Origin: Chryseobacterium sp. T16E-39
GTDB lineage: Bacteria; Bacteroidota; Bacteroidia; Flavobacteriales; Weeksellaceae
Direction: 5' to 3'
Length of the DNA stretch: 64,000 bases
NCBI RefSeq assembly: GCF_002216065.1
Contig: NZ_CP022282.1
Span: forward strand, 2,914,001 to 2,978,000
In this document: positions 30,107 through 38,934 of the stretch, piece by piece
How the letters are laid out: each line of letters starts with the position of its first letter
Numbering within the stretch: the stretch's first letter is position 1
Program-made: the position numbers and the translations under genes
The notes under the pieces: model-generated
The model's database searches: none
The model's input: the letters and a program-made list of their open reading frames with translations, nothing else
What the model was told of the DNA's origin: nothing

Positions 30107-31366
30107 TTAATTATTCTTTCTTAATACTTTATTCAGCAATAAATTAATTTCAGATTTTGAAATCATAAAATCACGGATACGAAATTCCGTGAGTTCATAA
30201 AATTTCCAAAACAGTAATGCAGATGATAAGCAATAGGAAACAGAAGTTACAATACATGCTCCTATAACTCCCCAACGTGGAATAATAAAAAAAGAGGATA
30301 TTACCGTAAATACAAGTCCTATCACAGACTTGATATTTAAAATTCTAAGTTTATTAATCCCTGCAAAATAATACCCAATAATATTACTTACCGCAATTGC
30401 TAAGATACCCGGAGCTAAAAATAAAGTAATTTGCTTTGTTTCGTGAAAATCCTTCCCAAAAACCATAACATAGAACTGTGCAGGTAAAAGTAAAATCCCA
30501 ATGATGAACAAAAGAGATATCAAAAAACTGATCTTCAACGATATTTTTGTTTTTTCAATGGCGTCGTTATGATCAGAGGTATTAACGACATCTGCATACA
30601 ATATGATTGAAAGACTTTTACTCACTGTCCAGATGGCCTCTGAAAACGCAATTCCAATAGAAAATATTCCAACGCTTGTAATCCCCTTAAAAAACTCTAA
30701 AAAGTAAAATGACAGTCTGTTGCTTAAAAACTGAAAAAAAGAACTTAATTGAATCTTCCAACCATAGTGGAATAACTTGTTCCTGATCTGTCTGGAAAAT
30801 GAAATGTTAACCATTTTACAATGACGTAAGATCTGGAAACTACTGATGATGAATAAAAGCAGAAAACAACTCATCTGTGCAATAAAGTAGGATTCCACAG
30901 AAGTGATCTTAATAATATACACAATTACAACAATGAATAATATATGCACAACCTGTTGTAGGATCGTATACAGATTAAACATCCGTATGTTTTTCTGCCC
31001 AACAAATAAATTAATATTAGCCGCCAGAAGAGAAGATAAAACGGATAACCCAACGAGATAATATTGATACTCCATTGGATGGACAAAACTAAAAATAAGC
31101 GGAACAGCTATTCCCACCAATAGGGACCAAAGATATGCATACAGCAATATTTGCTCTGTCTTAAATTTAGATGCAAAATAGGTAACGCTGCTTCCAACAA
31201 AGATATTACAGAAAAAACCAACAATTGTAAGGTCAGCGATCACTATTGAAATCGTTCCCTTTCCCTCACTACCCCACATATTGGTTGTGTATATGACAAG
31301 ACCGAAATTTAATATCAATATTAAAAAGCGTGAAATAAAGGTTTTTACAATTGTATTTTGCTTCAT
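30107..31366 (-). CDS. Polysaccharide flippase (Wzx/oligosaccharide flippase type)
   Basis: A 419-aa integral membrane protein with about twelve spans, of the polysaccharide transporter part of the MOP superfamily. These proteins flip lipid-linked glycans across the inner membrane. The opening FISRFLILILNFGLVIYTTNMWGSEGKG resembles other Wzx-like proteins (positions 10-37), as does WGVIGACIVTSVSY near residue 370. It follows a group 4 glycosyltransferase gene after 4 bases. The pair suggests a small glycan locus, although no polymerase is present. Confidence 0.82.
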   Translation of the reverse strand: MKQNTIVKTFISRFLILILNFGLVIYTTNMWGSEGKGTISIVIADLTIVGFFCNIFVGSSVTYFASKFKTEQILLYAYLWSLLVGIAVPLIFSFVHPMEYQYYLVGLSVLSSLLAANINLFVGQKNIRMFNLYTILQQVVHILFIVVIVYIIKITSVESYFIAQMSCFLLLFIISSFQILRHCKMVNISFSRQIRNKLFHYGWKIQLSSFFQFLSNRLSFYFLEFFKGITSVGIFSIGIAFSEAIWTVSKSLSIILYADVVNTSDHNDAIEKTKISLKISFLISLLFIIGILLLPAQFYVMVFGKDFHETKQITLFLAPGILAIAVSNIIGYYFAGINKLRILNIKSVIGLVFTVISSFFIIPRWGVIGACIVTSVSYCLSSALLFWKFYELTEFRIRDFMISKSEINLLLNKVLRKNN

Positions 31367-31370
31367 CGTA

Positions 31371-32501
31371 TTAATGTATGGATTGTTTGATGAAGTCAGT
31401 AAAAAGATTTTTTATGAGATTCCAGTTGTATTTTTTCTCATATTCTTTTCTTGCATTCAATGCATGTCCTCTGTATAATTCCGGATTATCAATATAATTA
31501 ATAACTGCTTCCGCAATACCATGATCATCTTCAGGATCGATCAAAACACCAAATTTAGAAACGTCTACATGCTGGCGTGTAGCCTTCAGATCCGTATAAA
31601 TAACTGGTTTACCAGAAGCTGCATAATAGAATATTTTGATTGGCAGACAATGATGATTCTCATAGTTCATTTCCCTCAAATCAAAACATATATCAGCATC
31701 TGCATAAGTTTCGGTAAAGGTTTCAAAAGAAGTTGGTCTTTCAATTCTGATATTTTCCCATTGATATTTTGACAACAGATGGGAAAAATATTTCTCATCT
31801 TTTTCTTTTCTTGAGGAACCGATGATTAAAATTTCAATCTTCAAAGAGGGTCTCTTTTTCCGAAGCGTATCAATTGCTTTAAAAAAATTTTCAATTCCCT
31901 TCTCTTTTGAAATCTGTCCTGTATAACACAAGGTTATTTTATTGGGCTCTAATTCCTTAATGCTCTGATGAATATAAATATCATTTGGGAAATAGGGTAA
32001 AATAATATTTTTCTTCAATGGAAAGACGTTTGAGAGTGGAAACTTTTTGGTTTTTTCTCCAAAAATAAAATGGGTACTCAACCATCCTGCATACAATTGA
32101 ATAAGGAAGAATTTAATGGCATGAACTCCTTTTAAAAAAAATGAGAAATTCTCAACCATCCTTTTGGATGGATACCATTCCGTAATATCGTAGATAATGC
32201 TTACTTTCCGCTGTTGCTTTATCTTTTTTGAAGCGACTACAGCAAGAGGCTCAGAACATATAATACAATCCGGCTGAAAATCATCACAGACCTTCTCAAA
32301 AATTTTTAGCTTCCTGTTTGTGCTTTCGTCTAAAACAGAATAAGATTCAATCTCAATCCCATCAATTACCCCTTTGTATTCAGAACTTAAACTACAAATT
32401 TTCACATCATATCCAAGACCCCTAAGCTCTTTTGCCTGGTGAAAAAAGATCCTGTCATCGTTGTATTTATGTGCTGTTGTTAGAAAGAGTATTTTAGACA
32501 T
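31371..32501 (-). CDS. Glycosyltransferase, GT4-like
   Basis: A 376-aa GT-B fold enzyme. The N-terminal half starts ILFLTTAHKYNDDRIFFHQA. The C-terminal half has the donor-binding features LCYTGQISKEKGIENFFKA, a DLRE segment, and IKIFYYAASGKPVIYTD, which matches the family 4 E/K-rich nucleotide-sugar region. Donor and acceptor are unknown. It is first of a two-gene unit with the flippase. Confidence 0.82.
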   Translation of the reverse strand: MSKILFLTTAHKYNDDRIFFHQAKELRGLGYDVKICSLSSEYKGVIDGIEIESYSVLDESTNRKLKIFEKVCDDFQPDCIICSEPLAVVASKKIKQQRKVSIIYDITEWYPSKRMVENFSFFLKGVHAIKFFLIQLYAGWLSTHFIFGEKTKKFPLSNVFPLKKNIILPYFPNDIYIHQSIKELEPNKITLCYTGQISKEKGIENFFKAIDTLRKKRPSLKIEILIIGSSRKEKDEKYFSHLLSKYQWENIRIERPTSFETFTETYADADICFDLREMNYENHHCLPIKIFYYAASGKPVIYTDLKATRQHVDVSKFGVLIDPEDDHGIAEAVINYIDNPELYRGHALNARKEYEKKYNWNLIKNLFTDFIKQSIH

Positions 32502-32565
32502 GATTTATGAAATGATCAACAGGCAAAAATCTAATTACTTTATAATTAAATTGCCTGATAGGATA

Positions 32566-32599
32566 CAAATATACTTTAAAAAGAAAAAAGCGGAAACAA
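32566..32599 (-). promoter_or_regulatory. Promoter candidate for the glycosyltransferase-flippase unit
   Basis: TATATTTG on the minus strand at 32573-32566 (exact TAnnTTTG), with TTG at 32599-32597 after a 23-base spacer, at the long end of the usual range. The leader contains a 7-bp inverted repeat (32520-32526 with 32551-32557). Confidence 0.5.
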
Positions 32600-32608
32600 T
32601 CCACTTTT
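32586..32608 (-). terminator. Weak terminator hairpin
   Basis: Stem AAAAGCGGA with TCCACTTTT (one mismatch), with a minus-strand T-rich tail. It follows the 162-aa gene ending at 32637 and overlaps the -33 region of the next promoter. Confidence 0.5.
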
Positions 32609-32636
32609 CTTTTTCTTTGAGTTATTATCTAACTAT

Positions 32637-33125
32637 TTATTTAATATCTGCCGCCCAACTTTTATCCAGAGGCAAAAGGAAATGACTTAAAAAATCAAGA
32701 TATGTATTTTTTGAAAAGTCGAATACCTGAATATCTCTTGGCAGCTCTCCATTTCTAAGTTTTGTCTTAAAATCGATAAGCTTTAAAGTTTTTACCTCTC
32801 CTTCTTCTACAAAACTTGCTTTCATTCGGTCAAATAAACCTAGTTGATACTCCTGATCGATTTCTCTCATGATCTTTCCCAAAGCATCAATACTACAACC
32901 GGAAGCCACTTCTTTTTCTTCATCTACGCATACCACAATAAATTGATTCTTCTCAATCTTAAAAGATGATGAAAGTGGTTTTCCATGTGCTGCCCAACCC
33001 GCTAAAAAATCGTACAGTTTTTCTGTAACTACTTTAGCTTCTTTTGTTGTAAAGGGTCTAGAAGCCGGATATATGATCACTCTGTAATCGTTTGTTTCTA
33101 CTATATTGGATTCTTCAATCTTCAT
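32637..33125 (-). CDS. Conserved flavobacterial protein of unknown function
   Basis: A 162-aa soluble protein. Relatives in Flavobacteriia are often labelled 'ABC transporter ATPase', but no Walker A, signature or Walker B motif is present, so that name is not supported. It opens with VIIYPASRPFTTKEAKVVTE and contains VVCVDEEKEVASGCSIDALG. It ends a minus-strand series after the MCE protein and the two Fe-S proteins, with a 113-base gap to the CCG protein gene. Function unknown. Confidence 0.75.
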   Translation of the reverse strand: MKIEESNIVETNDYRVIIYPASRPFTTKEAKVVTEKLYDFLAGWAAHGKPLSSSFKIEKNQFIVVCVDEEKEVASGCSIDALGKIMREIDQEYQLGLFDRMKASFVEEGEVKTLKLIDFKTKLRNGELPRDIQVFDFSKNTYLDFLSHFLLPLDKSWAADIK

Positions 33126-33238
33126 TGTTGTAAATTTAAAGTATAAAATTAAGAATTATAAATGACTTTATCTTTTATATAAATAACAAAAACTCAAGAA
33201 GATTCCTGAGCCTTTATATAGAATTTAAATCATTTTCG

Positions 33239-34024
33239 TTAAAGATCTTCTGCTTCTGCAAGCAGTTCTACGATATCTTTTACTGCTACTTCTTCATTCT
33301 TATTGAAGTGCTTCACTCCATCTGTCATCATTGTATTACAGAAAGGACATCCGGTAGCAATTACTTTAGGTTCAAAAGACAATGCTTCTTCTGTTCTTTC
33401 AATATTGATATCTTTATTTCCTTTTTCAGGTTCCTTAAACATTTGCGCTCCTCCGGCTCCACAACAAAGACCATTGGTTTTACAACGCTTCATTTCCACA
33501 AGTTCGGCATCAAGTTTTTCCAATAATATTCTTGGTGCTTCATATTCGTTATTCGCTCTTCCTAAATAACAAGGATCATGGAAGGTGATCTTCTTTCCTT
33601 TAAATGCTCCGCCTTCAATTTTCAGTCTACCCTCTTCCATTAATTTTTTAAGGAACTGCGTATGGTGTACAACCTCAAAGTGTCCACCTAAACTTGGATA
33701 TTCATTTTTAAGGGTATTGAAACAGTGGGGACAAGCGGTTACAATTTTCTTTACTTCATAAGCATTAAGGACTTCGATATTCGTCAATGCCATCATCTGG
33801 AAAACAAACTCGTTTCCAGCCCGTTTTGCAGGATCTCCCGTGCAGCTTTCTTCCTGACCTAAGACTCCAAATTCAACCCCTATTTTATTTAATATTTTGC
33901 AAAATGCTTTCGTGATTTTCTTTGCACGGTCGTCAAAACTCCCGGCACAACCCACCCAAAATAAAACTTCAGGTGCTTTTCCCTCGGCAGCATATTCTGC
34001 CATTGTTTTTATAGTGAAATCCAT
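33239..34024 (-). CDS. HdrB/GlcF-like CCG-domain Fe-S protein
   Basis: A 261-aa cysteine-rich protein with two CCG-type repeats: VGCAGSFDDRAKKITKAF with CPHCFNTL, and GLCCGAGGAQMF with CPFCNTMM. This domain occurs in HdrB, GlcF and LutA, where it binds an Fe-S cluster and passes electrons. Together with the upstream HdrC/DsrK-like membrane protein (80-base gap) it probably forms a membrane oxidoreductase module facing the quinone pool. The substrate is unknown. Confidence 0.88.
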   Translation of the reverse strand: MDFTIKTMAEYAAEGKAPEVLFWVGCAGSFDDRAKKITKAFCKILNKIGVEFGVLGQEESCTGDPAKRAGNEFVFQMMALTNIEVLNAYEVKKIVTACPHCFNTLKNEYPSLGGHFEVVHHTQFLKKLMEEGRLKIEGGAFKGKKITFHDPCYLGRANNEYEAPRILLEKLDAELVEMKRCKTNGLCCGAGGAQMFKEPEKGNKDINIERTEEALSFEPKVIATGCPFCNTMMTDGVKHFNKNEEVAVKDIVELLAEAEDL

Positions 34025-34104
34025 CTTAATTGTAAAATGTATTTTGTATTAATGTAAAATATATTTTAAAATCATCAACTAAATCCTGTTGAAAATTTTA
34101 AATA

Positions 34105-35433
34105 TTAATCATTTGCCCAGTTTAGACGATCTGCTTGATTATACTGCCAAGGAGCAGCGTTATTCTCCACATTCGTCATCATTAAGTTCAGTTCCTGCGG
34201 TGCTGCAGATTGTTCCATCACCAGGAATCTTCTCATTTCAAAAATAATAGAAAGCGGGTCTAATAATATCGGGCAAGCTTCTGTACAAGCATTACATGTA
34301 GTACATGCCCAAAGCTCTTCCTTCGTTACATAGTCATTCAATAACTTTTTACCGTCATCTACAAACTTTCCATTTTTATCAATATTCTTCCCCACTTCTT
34401 CCAAACGGTCTCTGGTTTTCATAAGGATCAATCTCGGAGAAAGTTTCTTACCGGTAATATTTGCAGGACACACAGAAGTACACCGTCCACATTCTGTACA
34501 AGAATAGGCATTAAGTAACTGAACCCGATTTAAATCAAATATATCTTCAGCACCAAATTTAGAAGGAACATCAGCTTCTGCTCCTTCTGCCGGAGCAGCA
34601 TATGGATCTGCATTCGGATCCATCATAAGCTTGATCTCTTTAGTCACAGATTCTAAATTGTTGAATTTTCCTTTTTTCTCTAAATTAGCATACCATGTAC
34701 TTGGAAATGCAAGAATAATATGCAAATGCTTTGAATAATAAAGGTAATTCATAAAGAATAAAATACCCACAAAGTGAAACCACCAGGCAGCTTTTTCTGT
34801 AAAGAACAAGAATCCATCACTGAAATTACTGAATATAGGGCCTAATAATGTAGAACTGATCGGAAAACTTCCATGTTCAGGAAGAAGTCCTCTCTGCTGT
34901 AACACCCAATCTGCGGTATTCATTTTAAGGAATGCTATCATCAATGCAAATTCAATAATAAGAATCCAGTTTGCATCATGCTTTGGCCAACCAAATAGTT
35001 CTTTCATTGTTAATCTCTTCACTCCGTAAAAATTTCTACGGATAAAGAAAACAACCACACCTATGATCACCAATAGAGCCAATACCTCAAGTGTTGCCGT
35101 GAAAAAACTGTAAAAGCTATGTCCTAAGATTGATGAAAGGAATCTATGAGTTCCAAATATCCCATCAACAACAATTTCAACAAGCTCAATATTGATAATA
35201 ATAAAGCCCACATAAACGAAGAGGTGTAAAATACCTGCAACAGGACGTTTTACCATTTTACTCTGCCCCATTGCAACACGTGCCATGGTCTCCCAACGTT
35301 CTGACTTATTATCACTTCGATTGATTTCTCTACCCAGTTGAATATTTCTGTAGATTTTCAACAGGCTTTTAGTAAACAACCCAAACCCAGCAACTAATAA
35401 AATCAGAAAAATAACATTATCGATATACTGCAT
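34105..35433 (-). CDS. Membrane Fe-S oxidoreductase (HdrC/DsrK-like with NarI-like N-terminus)
   Basis: A 442-aa protein with about six membrane spans in the first 250 residues, similar in layout to the cytochrome b-like gamma subunit of nitrate reductase. A ferredoxin domain follows with two clusters (CTECGRCTSVCP and CTTCNACTEACP). It likely works with the CCG protein encoded downstream. The MCE gene starts the unit and ends 11 bases upstream, so the three appear co-transcribed although functionally different. Confidence 0.88.
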   Translation of the reverse strand: MQYIDNVIFLILLVAGFGLFTKSLLKIYRNIQLGREINRSDNKSERWETMARVAMGQSKMVKRPVAGILHLFVYVGFIIINIELVEIVVDGIFGTHRFLSSILGHSFYSFFTATLEVLALLVIIGVVVFFIRRNFYGVKRLTMKELFGWPKHDANWILIIEFALMIAFLKMNTADWVLQQRGLLPEHGSFPISSTLLGPIFSNFSDGFLFFTEKAAWWFHFVGILFFMNYLYYSKHLHIILAFPSTWYANLEKKGKFNNLESVTKEIKLMMDPNADPYAAPAEGAEADVPSKFGAEDIFDLNRVQLLNAYSCTECGRCTSVCPANITGKKLSPRLILMKTRDRLEEVGKNIDKNGKFVDDGKKLLNDYVTKEELWACTTCNACTEACPILLDPLSIIFEMRRFLVMEQSAAPQELNLMMTNVENNAAPWQYNQADRLNWAND

Positions 35434-35444
35434 AAGGTTTATTA

Positions 35445-36395
35445 TTAGTCTTTATTATTCTTACCGAAAACAGAGAAGTTGATATATCTTTTAGGATTCG
35501 CCTTCATGTCTTCAATTAATGAGTTCAGATTTGTAGATGCAGAATTCAGATTATTATAAAGCTGCTCATCTTTCATAAGTTTTCCTAAACTTCCCTGACC
35601 ATTATCAATACCTCCAATAACCTGATTAAGCTTACCAACTGTAGCATCTAAATTAGCAATGGTAGCATTCAGCTTTTTAGTGTCAATGCTTTCTGCTAAG
35701 TTTCCATATTTATCTAAAGTAACTTTTCCACTTTGCATCGTAAGACTAGCATCATCCAATACTTTTTGAAGCTTAGGGTCGTTGTGGCCAACTAAATTAT
35801 TCACGCTTCCAGCTGTGGTCTGCAATGCTCCCACAGTTTTGTTAAGGTTAGAAAGTAAAGCTTTAATTTCAGCTCTATTCTGTCCATCAACAATTAGATT
35901 AGCATTTGCCATTAGAGAATCAACACGGTGTAAAACAGACTGCAACTGATCTTTTACCGGGCCAACCTGAGAAGACAAACTTCCCAATGTCCCTAATTTG
36001 AATGCTCCCAGAAGGGTATCACCATCTTTCGCGGTGGCTCCACCATACATCAGATTTACTCTCATTTCTTTACCAGACATCAGTCCCGGTTCAAAAATTT
36101 CAAGAGTAGAATTCTTTGAAAACTCAAATTTATTATCAACAGTAATTTTGACCACAAAATTGATCTTACCTTCTTTAGTTGTCTGAGGGATGATTTTATC
36201 AACCTGCCCAACCTTTAACCCGTTAATAGATACTGGTGATGATTGAGATAACCCTTCAACATTATCATATTTTGCGTAAAATATATTATCGGTAGTAAAA
36301 AGACTTCTGCCTTTCATGAATTGAAATAATAACACAAAGCCTACGATAGCTAAAAGTGCAATTACACCAGCTTTTAATTCTTTACTGAACTTCAC
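35445..36395 (-). CDS. MlaD-family (MCE domain) lipid-transfer protein
   Basis: A 316-aa protein with one N-terminal membrane helix (about 9-25), then an MCE domain (NVEGLSQSSPVSINGLKVGQV, about residues 45-65) and a long helical C-terminal part. MlaD-type proteins bind phospholipid and work with an MlaE permease and an MlaF ATPase. Those two genes are in this window too, at 52817-54384, some 16 kb away, so the system is split over two loci. Confidence 0.9.
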   Translation of the reverse strand: MKFSKELKAGVIALLAIVGFVLLFQFMKGRSLFTTDNIFYAKYDNVEGLSQSSPVSINGLKVGQVDKIIPQTTKEGKINFVVKITVDNKFEFSKNSTLEIFEPGLMSGKEMRVNLMYGGATAKDGDTLLGAFKLGTLGSLSSQVGPVKDQLQSVLHRVDSLMANANLIVDGQNRAEIKALLSNLNKTVGALQTTAGSVNNLVGHNDPKLQKVLDDASLTMQSGKVTLDKYGNLAESIDTKKLNATIANLDATVGKLNQVIGGIDNGQGSLGKLMKDEQLYNNLNSASTNLNSLIEDMKANPKRYINFSVFGKNNKD

Positions 36396-36417
36396 TTGCT
36401 AATTTTTTTCTAATGAG

Positions 36418-36425
36418 CAAATATA
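36418..36425 (-). promoter_or_regulatory. -7 element for the MCE operon
   Basis: TATATTTG on the minus strand, an exact TAnnTTTG box, ends 22 bases before the MCE gene start. No TTG is visible at the -33 place. Confidence 0.45.
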
Positions 36426-36473
36426 GCACATTTTAAATTAATGTTTCTGTTTATTGCTCTGCGTTAAATACAA

Positions 36474-36500
36474 AAAAGCGGCATTTTTTATGCCGCTTTT
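36474..36500 (-). terminator. Intrinsic terminator of the PpiD-like gene
   Basis: An 11-bp stem AAAAGCGGCAT with ATGCCGCTTTT around a T5 loop, with T-runs on both sides. It lies 26 bases after the stop at 36526. Confidence 0.88.
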
Positions 36501-36525
36501 AGTATCTATAAAATTCTTTTTTTTA

Positions 36526-38676
36526 TTATTGCTGATTTCCCAGCTTGTTCCAGATCTCAATTCTGTAATCATCGATCTCTGCATTGTCCTGTAAGCTCTT
36601 CAACCAAGACTGACCGAACATCCCTGCACTTCTCTGAGTAACAGACTCTGTAAATTGTTTTAGATCACCAGGTTGCTTATTTACTGTTTCATTCTTTTTA
36701 ATTAAAACATAAACACCCGTTCCACCTTCAACCGGTTTTGAAAGCTGAGATTTTTTAACTCCAAAAGCAGCACCAGCTACTTTAGGTTCCATTGATCCAG
36801 CTACTGATGGGTTTAATAAGTTTACCTGTGCAGATTGTTTAGTGGTTGCAAACAATTTAGCAATTTGATCTAAGCCAGAAGCTTTAGCTGCTGTAATTTT
36901 ATCAGAAATTTGCTTCGCTGCCAATTTATTTTTAACAACAACTTCGATCTGATCTCTTACAGATTCAGGATCAGCTAAACCTTTTTCCTGTTTTCCATTC
37001 AGGTATACTACAATTTTATCTCCTGTTCCATCTACTGTAAAGAATTCGGTATCTCCCTTAGTTCTTTTCTTATCAAAAGCCCAAGCAAGGATGTCCCCAT
37101 CTTTTTCAGTTCCTAATCCTTGTAATTGACCATCAAATCTCTTAGCAGATTTAGGGTTTGAGAACTGGTAATTTCCTTTTTTAGCAATATTAACGAAATC
37201 ATTAAATGATTTTCCTTGAACCTGCTGGATAAATCTTCTCGCTTTTTTATCAACATCTGCTTCCGTAGCGTCAGAAGCTTTAATTGCTTTAACAACATTA
37301 GCCACTTTATATCCTAATGCTCCCGGTTTTTTATCCTCAATATTAATGATATGGTATCCAAACTGAGTTTCTACAACACCTGTTGCTCCTTTAGGGTTAT
37401 TTGCTAAATATGTTAAGAATTCAGGAACGAAAGGAGTTTCCGGAGTTGTCCACCCTAAACTACCTCCTTGAGCTGCTGAATTAGGATCGCTGGAAAGTTT
37501 AAGGAATTCTGTAAACTTAGCAGGGTTTGCTTTTACAATCGCACCGACAGAGTCAGCTAATTTCTTAGCCGCTTCCTTAGATCTTGTAACACCTTCTCCC
37601 GCCGGGCTTCCTTTGAATGCGATCAAAATATGTCTAGACAATGTAGAATCTGAAGTCTTTTTTCCTAAAAGCTTAGAAACAACATAGAAATTCTGTTCTT
37701 TATAAGGACCAAAAGTCTGTCCAACAGCTGCAGTTGCAATTTGCGACTGAATTGCTTGTGGCAATTGATTTGGCTTCAAATACTGGTTATTGAATGGCAT
37801 GTCAGAATTCGCCATTACAAACATAGAATCATTGGTTGTATTTTGAAAATTCTCTTTTCCTCCACTTGCATCAGTACCTCCAGAGAATATTTTAGTGATC
37901 TCTTTTTGAGCGGCTGCATCATCAGCAGCGCTAGGTTGAGAAGGGAAAAATGCAATCCCAATATTTCTGCTTGCTTCAGCTTTAAACATCACTGGGTGTT
38001 GTTTAATATAATCGGCTAGATCTTCTGTTTTTACTTTGATATTATTTTTCTGAAGATATGAAGTGTAATCAACTTTAACGAAATCAATGTCAGCCATCTG
38101 GTCTCTCTCTTTCATTAACTCTTCAGCTTCCTTCTTACCTGTAGTGATTCCTGTTGAAATATTAGCAAAAACCTGTCTTGCCATAATTCTGTATTCAACA
38201 GATTTTCTGGTTTTCAACCATTGGTTGTACCCTTCAGCACTTGTAGTTTTTAATTCTTCCACCTGTTTTTTAAGCTCCTGAGTCTTAAAATTACCTTTCT
38301 CATCAAAGAATTGTTTGTTCTGAGCAAACATTTGATCATACTGAATCTGACTCCAGAAATAATCATCTGTCATTTCAAAACCCATTTTATCAAACTGCTG
38401 CTTGATAAGCTTTGATTGAACCAACAGTTGCCAAGCTTGTTCTTCAAGGCCATTTTTTGGTTGTCCTTGTTGTTCTGCCTGCTGTTGTAACACGAAAAGT
38501 TGATCATTAAACTCTTCACGGGTAATTTTTTCACCATTTACTTTTCCTAAAACATCAGGATTTTTTCCAAAAACCTTATCAATGCTATCAGGATTAACTA
38601 AAAACGCTAAAAGCGCCAGTGCAATTACTCCCATCAAAAGCCAAGGTCTATTCCTAATCTGTCCTAAAATTGCCAT
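36526..38676 (-). CDS. Periplasmic folding factor, PpiD/SurA-like peptidyl-prolyl isomerase
   Basis: A 716-aa protein anchored by one N-terminal helix (RPWLLMGVIALALLAFLV). A SurA_N/PpiD-type region (EKITREEFNDQL) follows, then a parvulin rotamase domain in the middle (SRHILIAFKGSP, SLGWTTPETPFVPEF, FGYHIINIEDKKPG), and a second weaker domain to the C-terminus. It assists folding of exported and outer-membrane proteins. Length and anchor match PpiD of Bacteroidota. It is divergent from lon. Confidence 0.92.
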   Translation of the reverse strand: MAILGQIRNRPWLLMGVIALALLAFLVNPDSIDKVFGKNPDVLGKVNGEKITREEFNDQLFVLQQQAEQQGQPKNGLEEQAWQLLVQSKLIKQQFDKMGFEMTDDYFWSQIQYDQMFAQNKQFFDEKGNFKTQELKKQVEELKTTSAEGYNQWLKTRKSVEYRIMARQVFANISTGITTGKKEAEELMKERDQMADIDFVKVDYTSYLQKNNIKVKTEDLADYIKQHPVMFKAEASRNIGIAFFPSQPSAADDAAAQKEITKIFSGGTDASGGKENFQNTTNDSMFVMANSDMPFNNQYLKPNQLPQAIQSQIATAAVGQTFGPYKEQNFYVVSKLLGKKTSDSTLSRHILIAFKGSPAGEGVTRSKEAAKKLADSVGAIVKANPAKFTEFLKLSSDPNSAAQGGSLGWTTPETPFVPEFLTYLANNPKGATGVVETQFGYHIINIEDKKPGALGYKVANVVKAIKASDATEADVDKKARRFIQQVQGKSFNDFVNIAKKGNYQFSNPKSAKRFDGQLQGLGTEKDGDILAWAFDKKRTKGDTEFFTVDGTGDKIVVYLNGKQEKGLADPESVRDQIEVVVKNKLAAKQISDKITAAKASGLDQIAKLFATTKQSAQVNLLNPSVAGSMEPKVAGAAFGVKKSQLSKPVEGGTGVYVLIKKNETVNKQPGDLKQFTESVTQRSAGMFGQSWLKSLQDNAEIDDYRIEIWNKLGNQQ

Positions 38677-38826
38677 TTTATAAATTATAGTTTTTTATCA
38701 GGTTGCGAAAATACACATTTTTAAGAAATTACAGAAATCCAAGTGCTTTTTTTAATTTTTAAAATTTAAATTTTATAAAAAAGGAAATTTTGACCATATT
38801 TTTTGGTGAAATACAAATGGCATAGG

Positions 38827-38923
38827 TATTGTGCATTTTACATGCACATCATATTTTAAGGGTTTCTTAAGTATATTGTGCATAATCATTATAACGATTT
38901 AAAACGAGAATGACAATTTGTCA
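38827..38923 (+). promoter_or_regulatory. Repeated and palindromic motifs upstream of lon
   Basis: The 10-mer TATTGTGCAT occurs twice (38827-38836 and 38874-38883, 47 bases apart). The first copy also forms a 7-bp inverted repeat TGTGCAT-N5-ATGCACA (38830-38848). A perfect palindrome TGACAA-T-TTGTCA sits at 38911-38923, eleven bases before the lon ATG. These look like operators, perhaps for stress control, but no regulator is known from sequence alone. Confidence 0.5.
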
Positions 38924-38934
38924 TTTGATTGACT

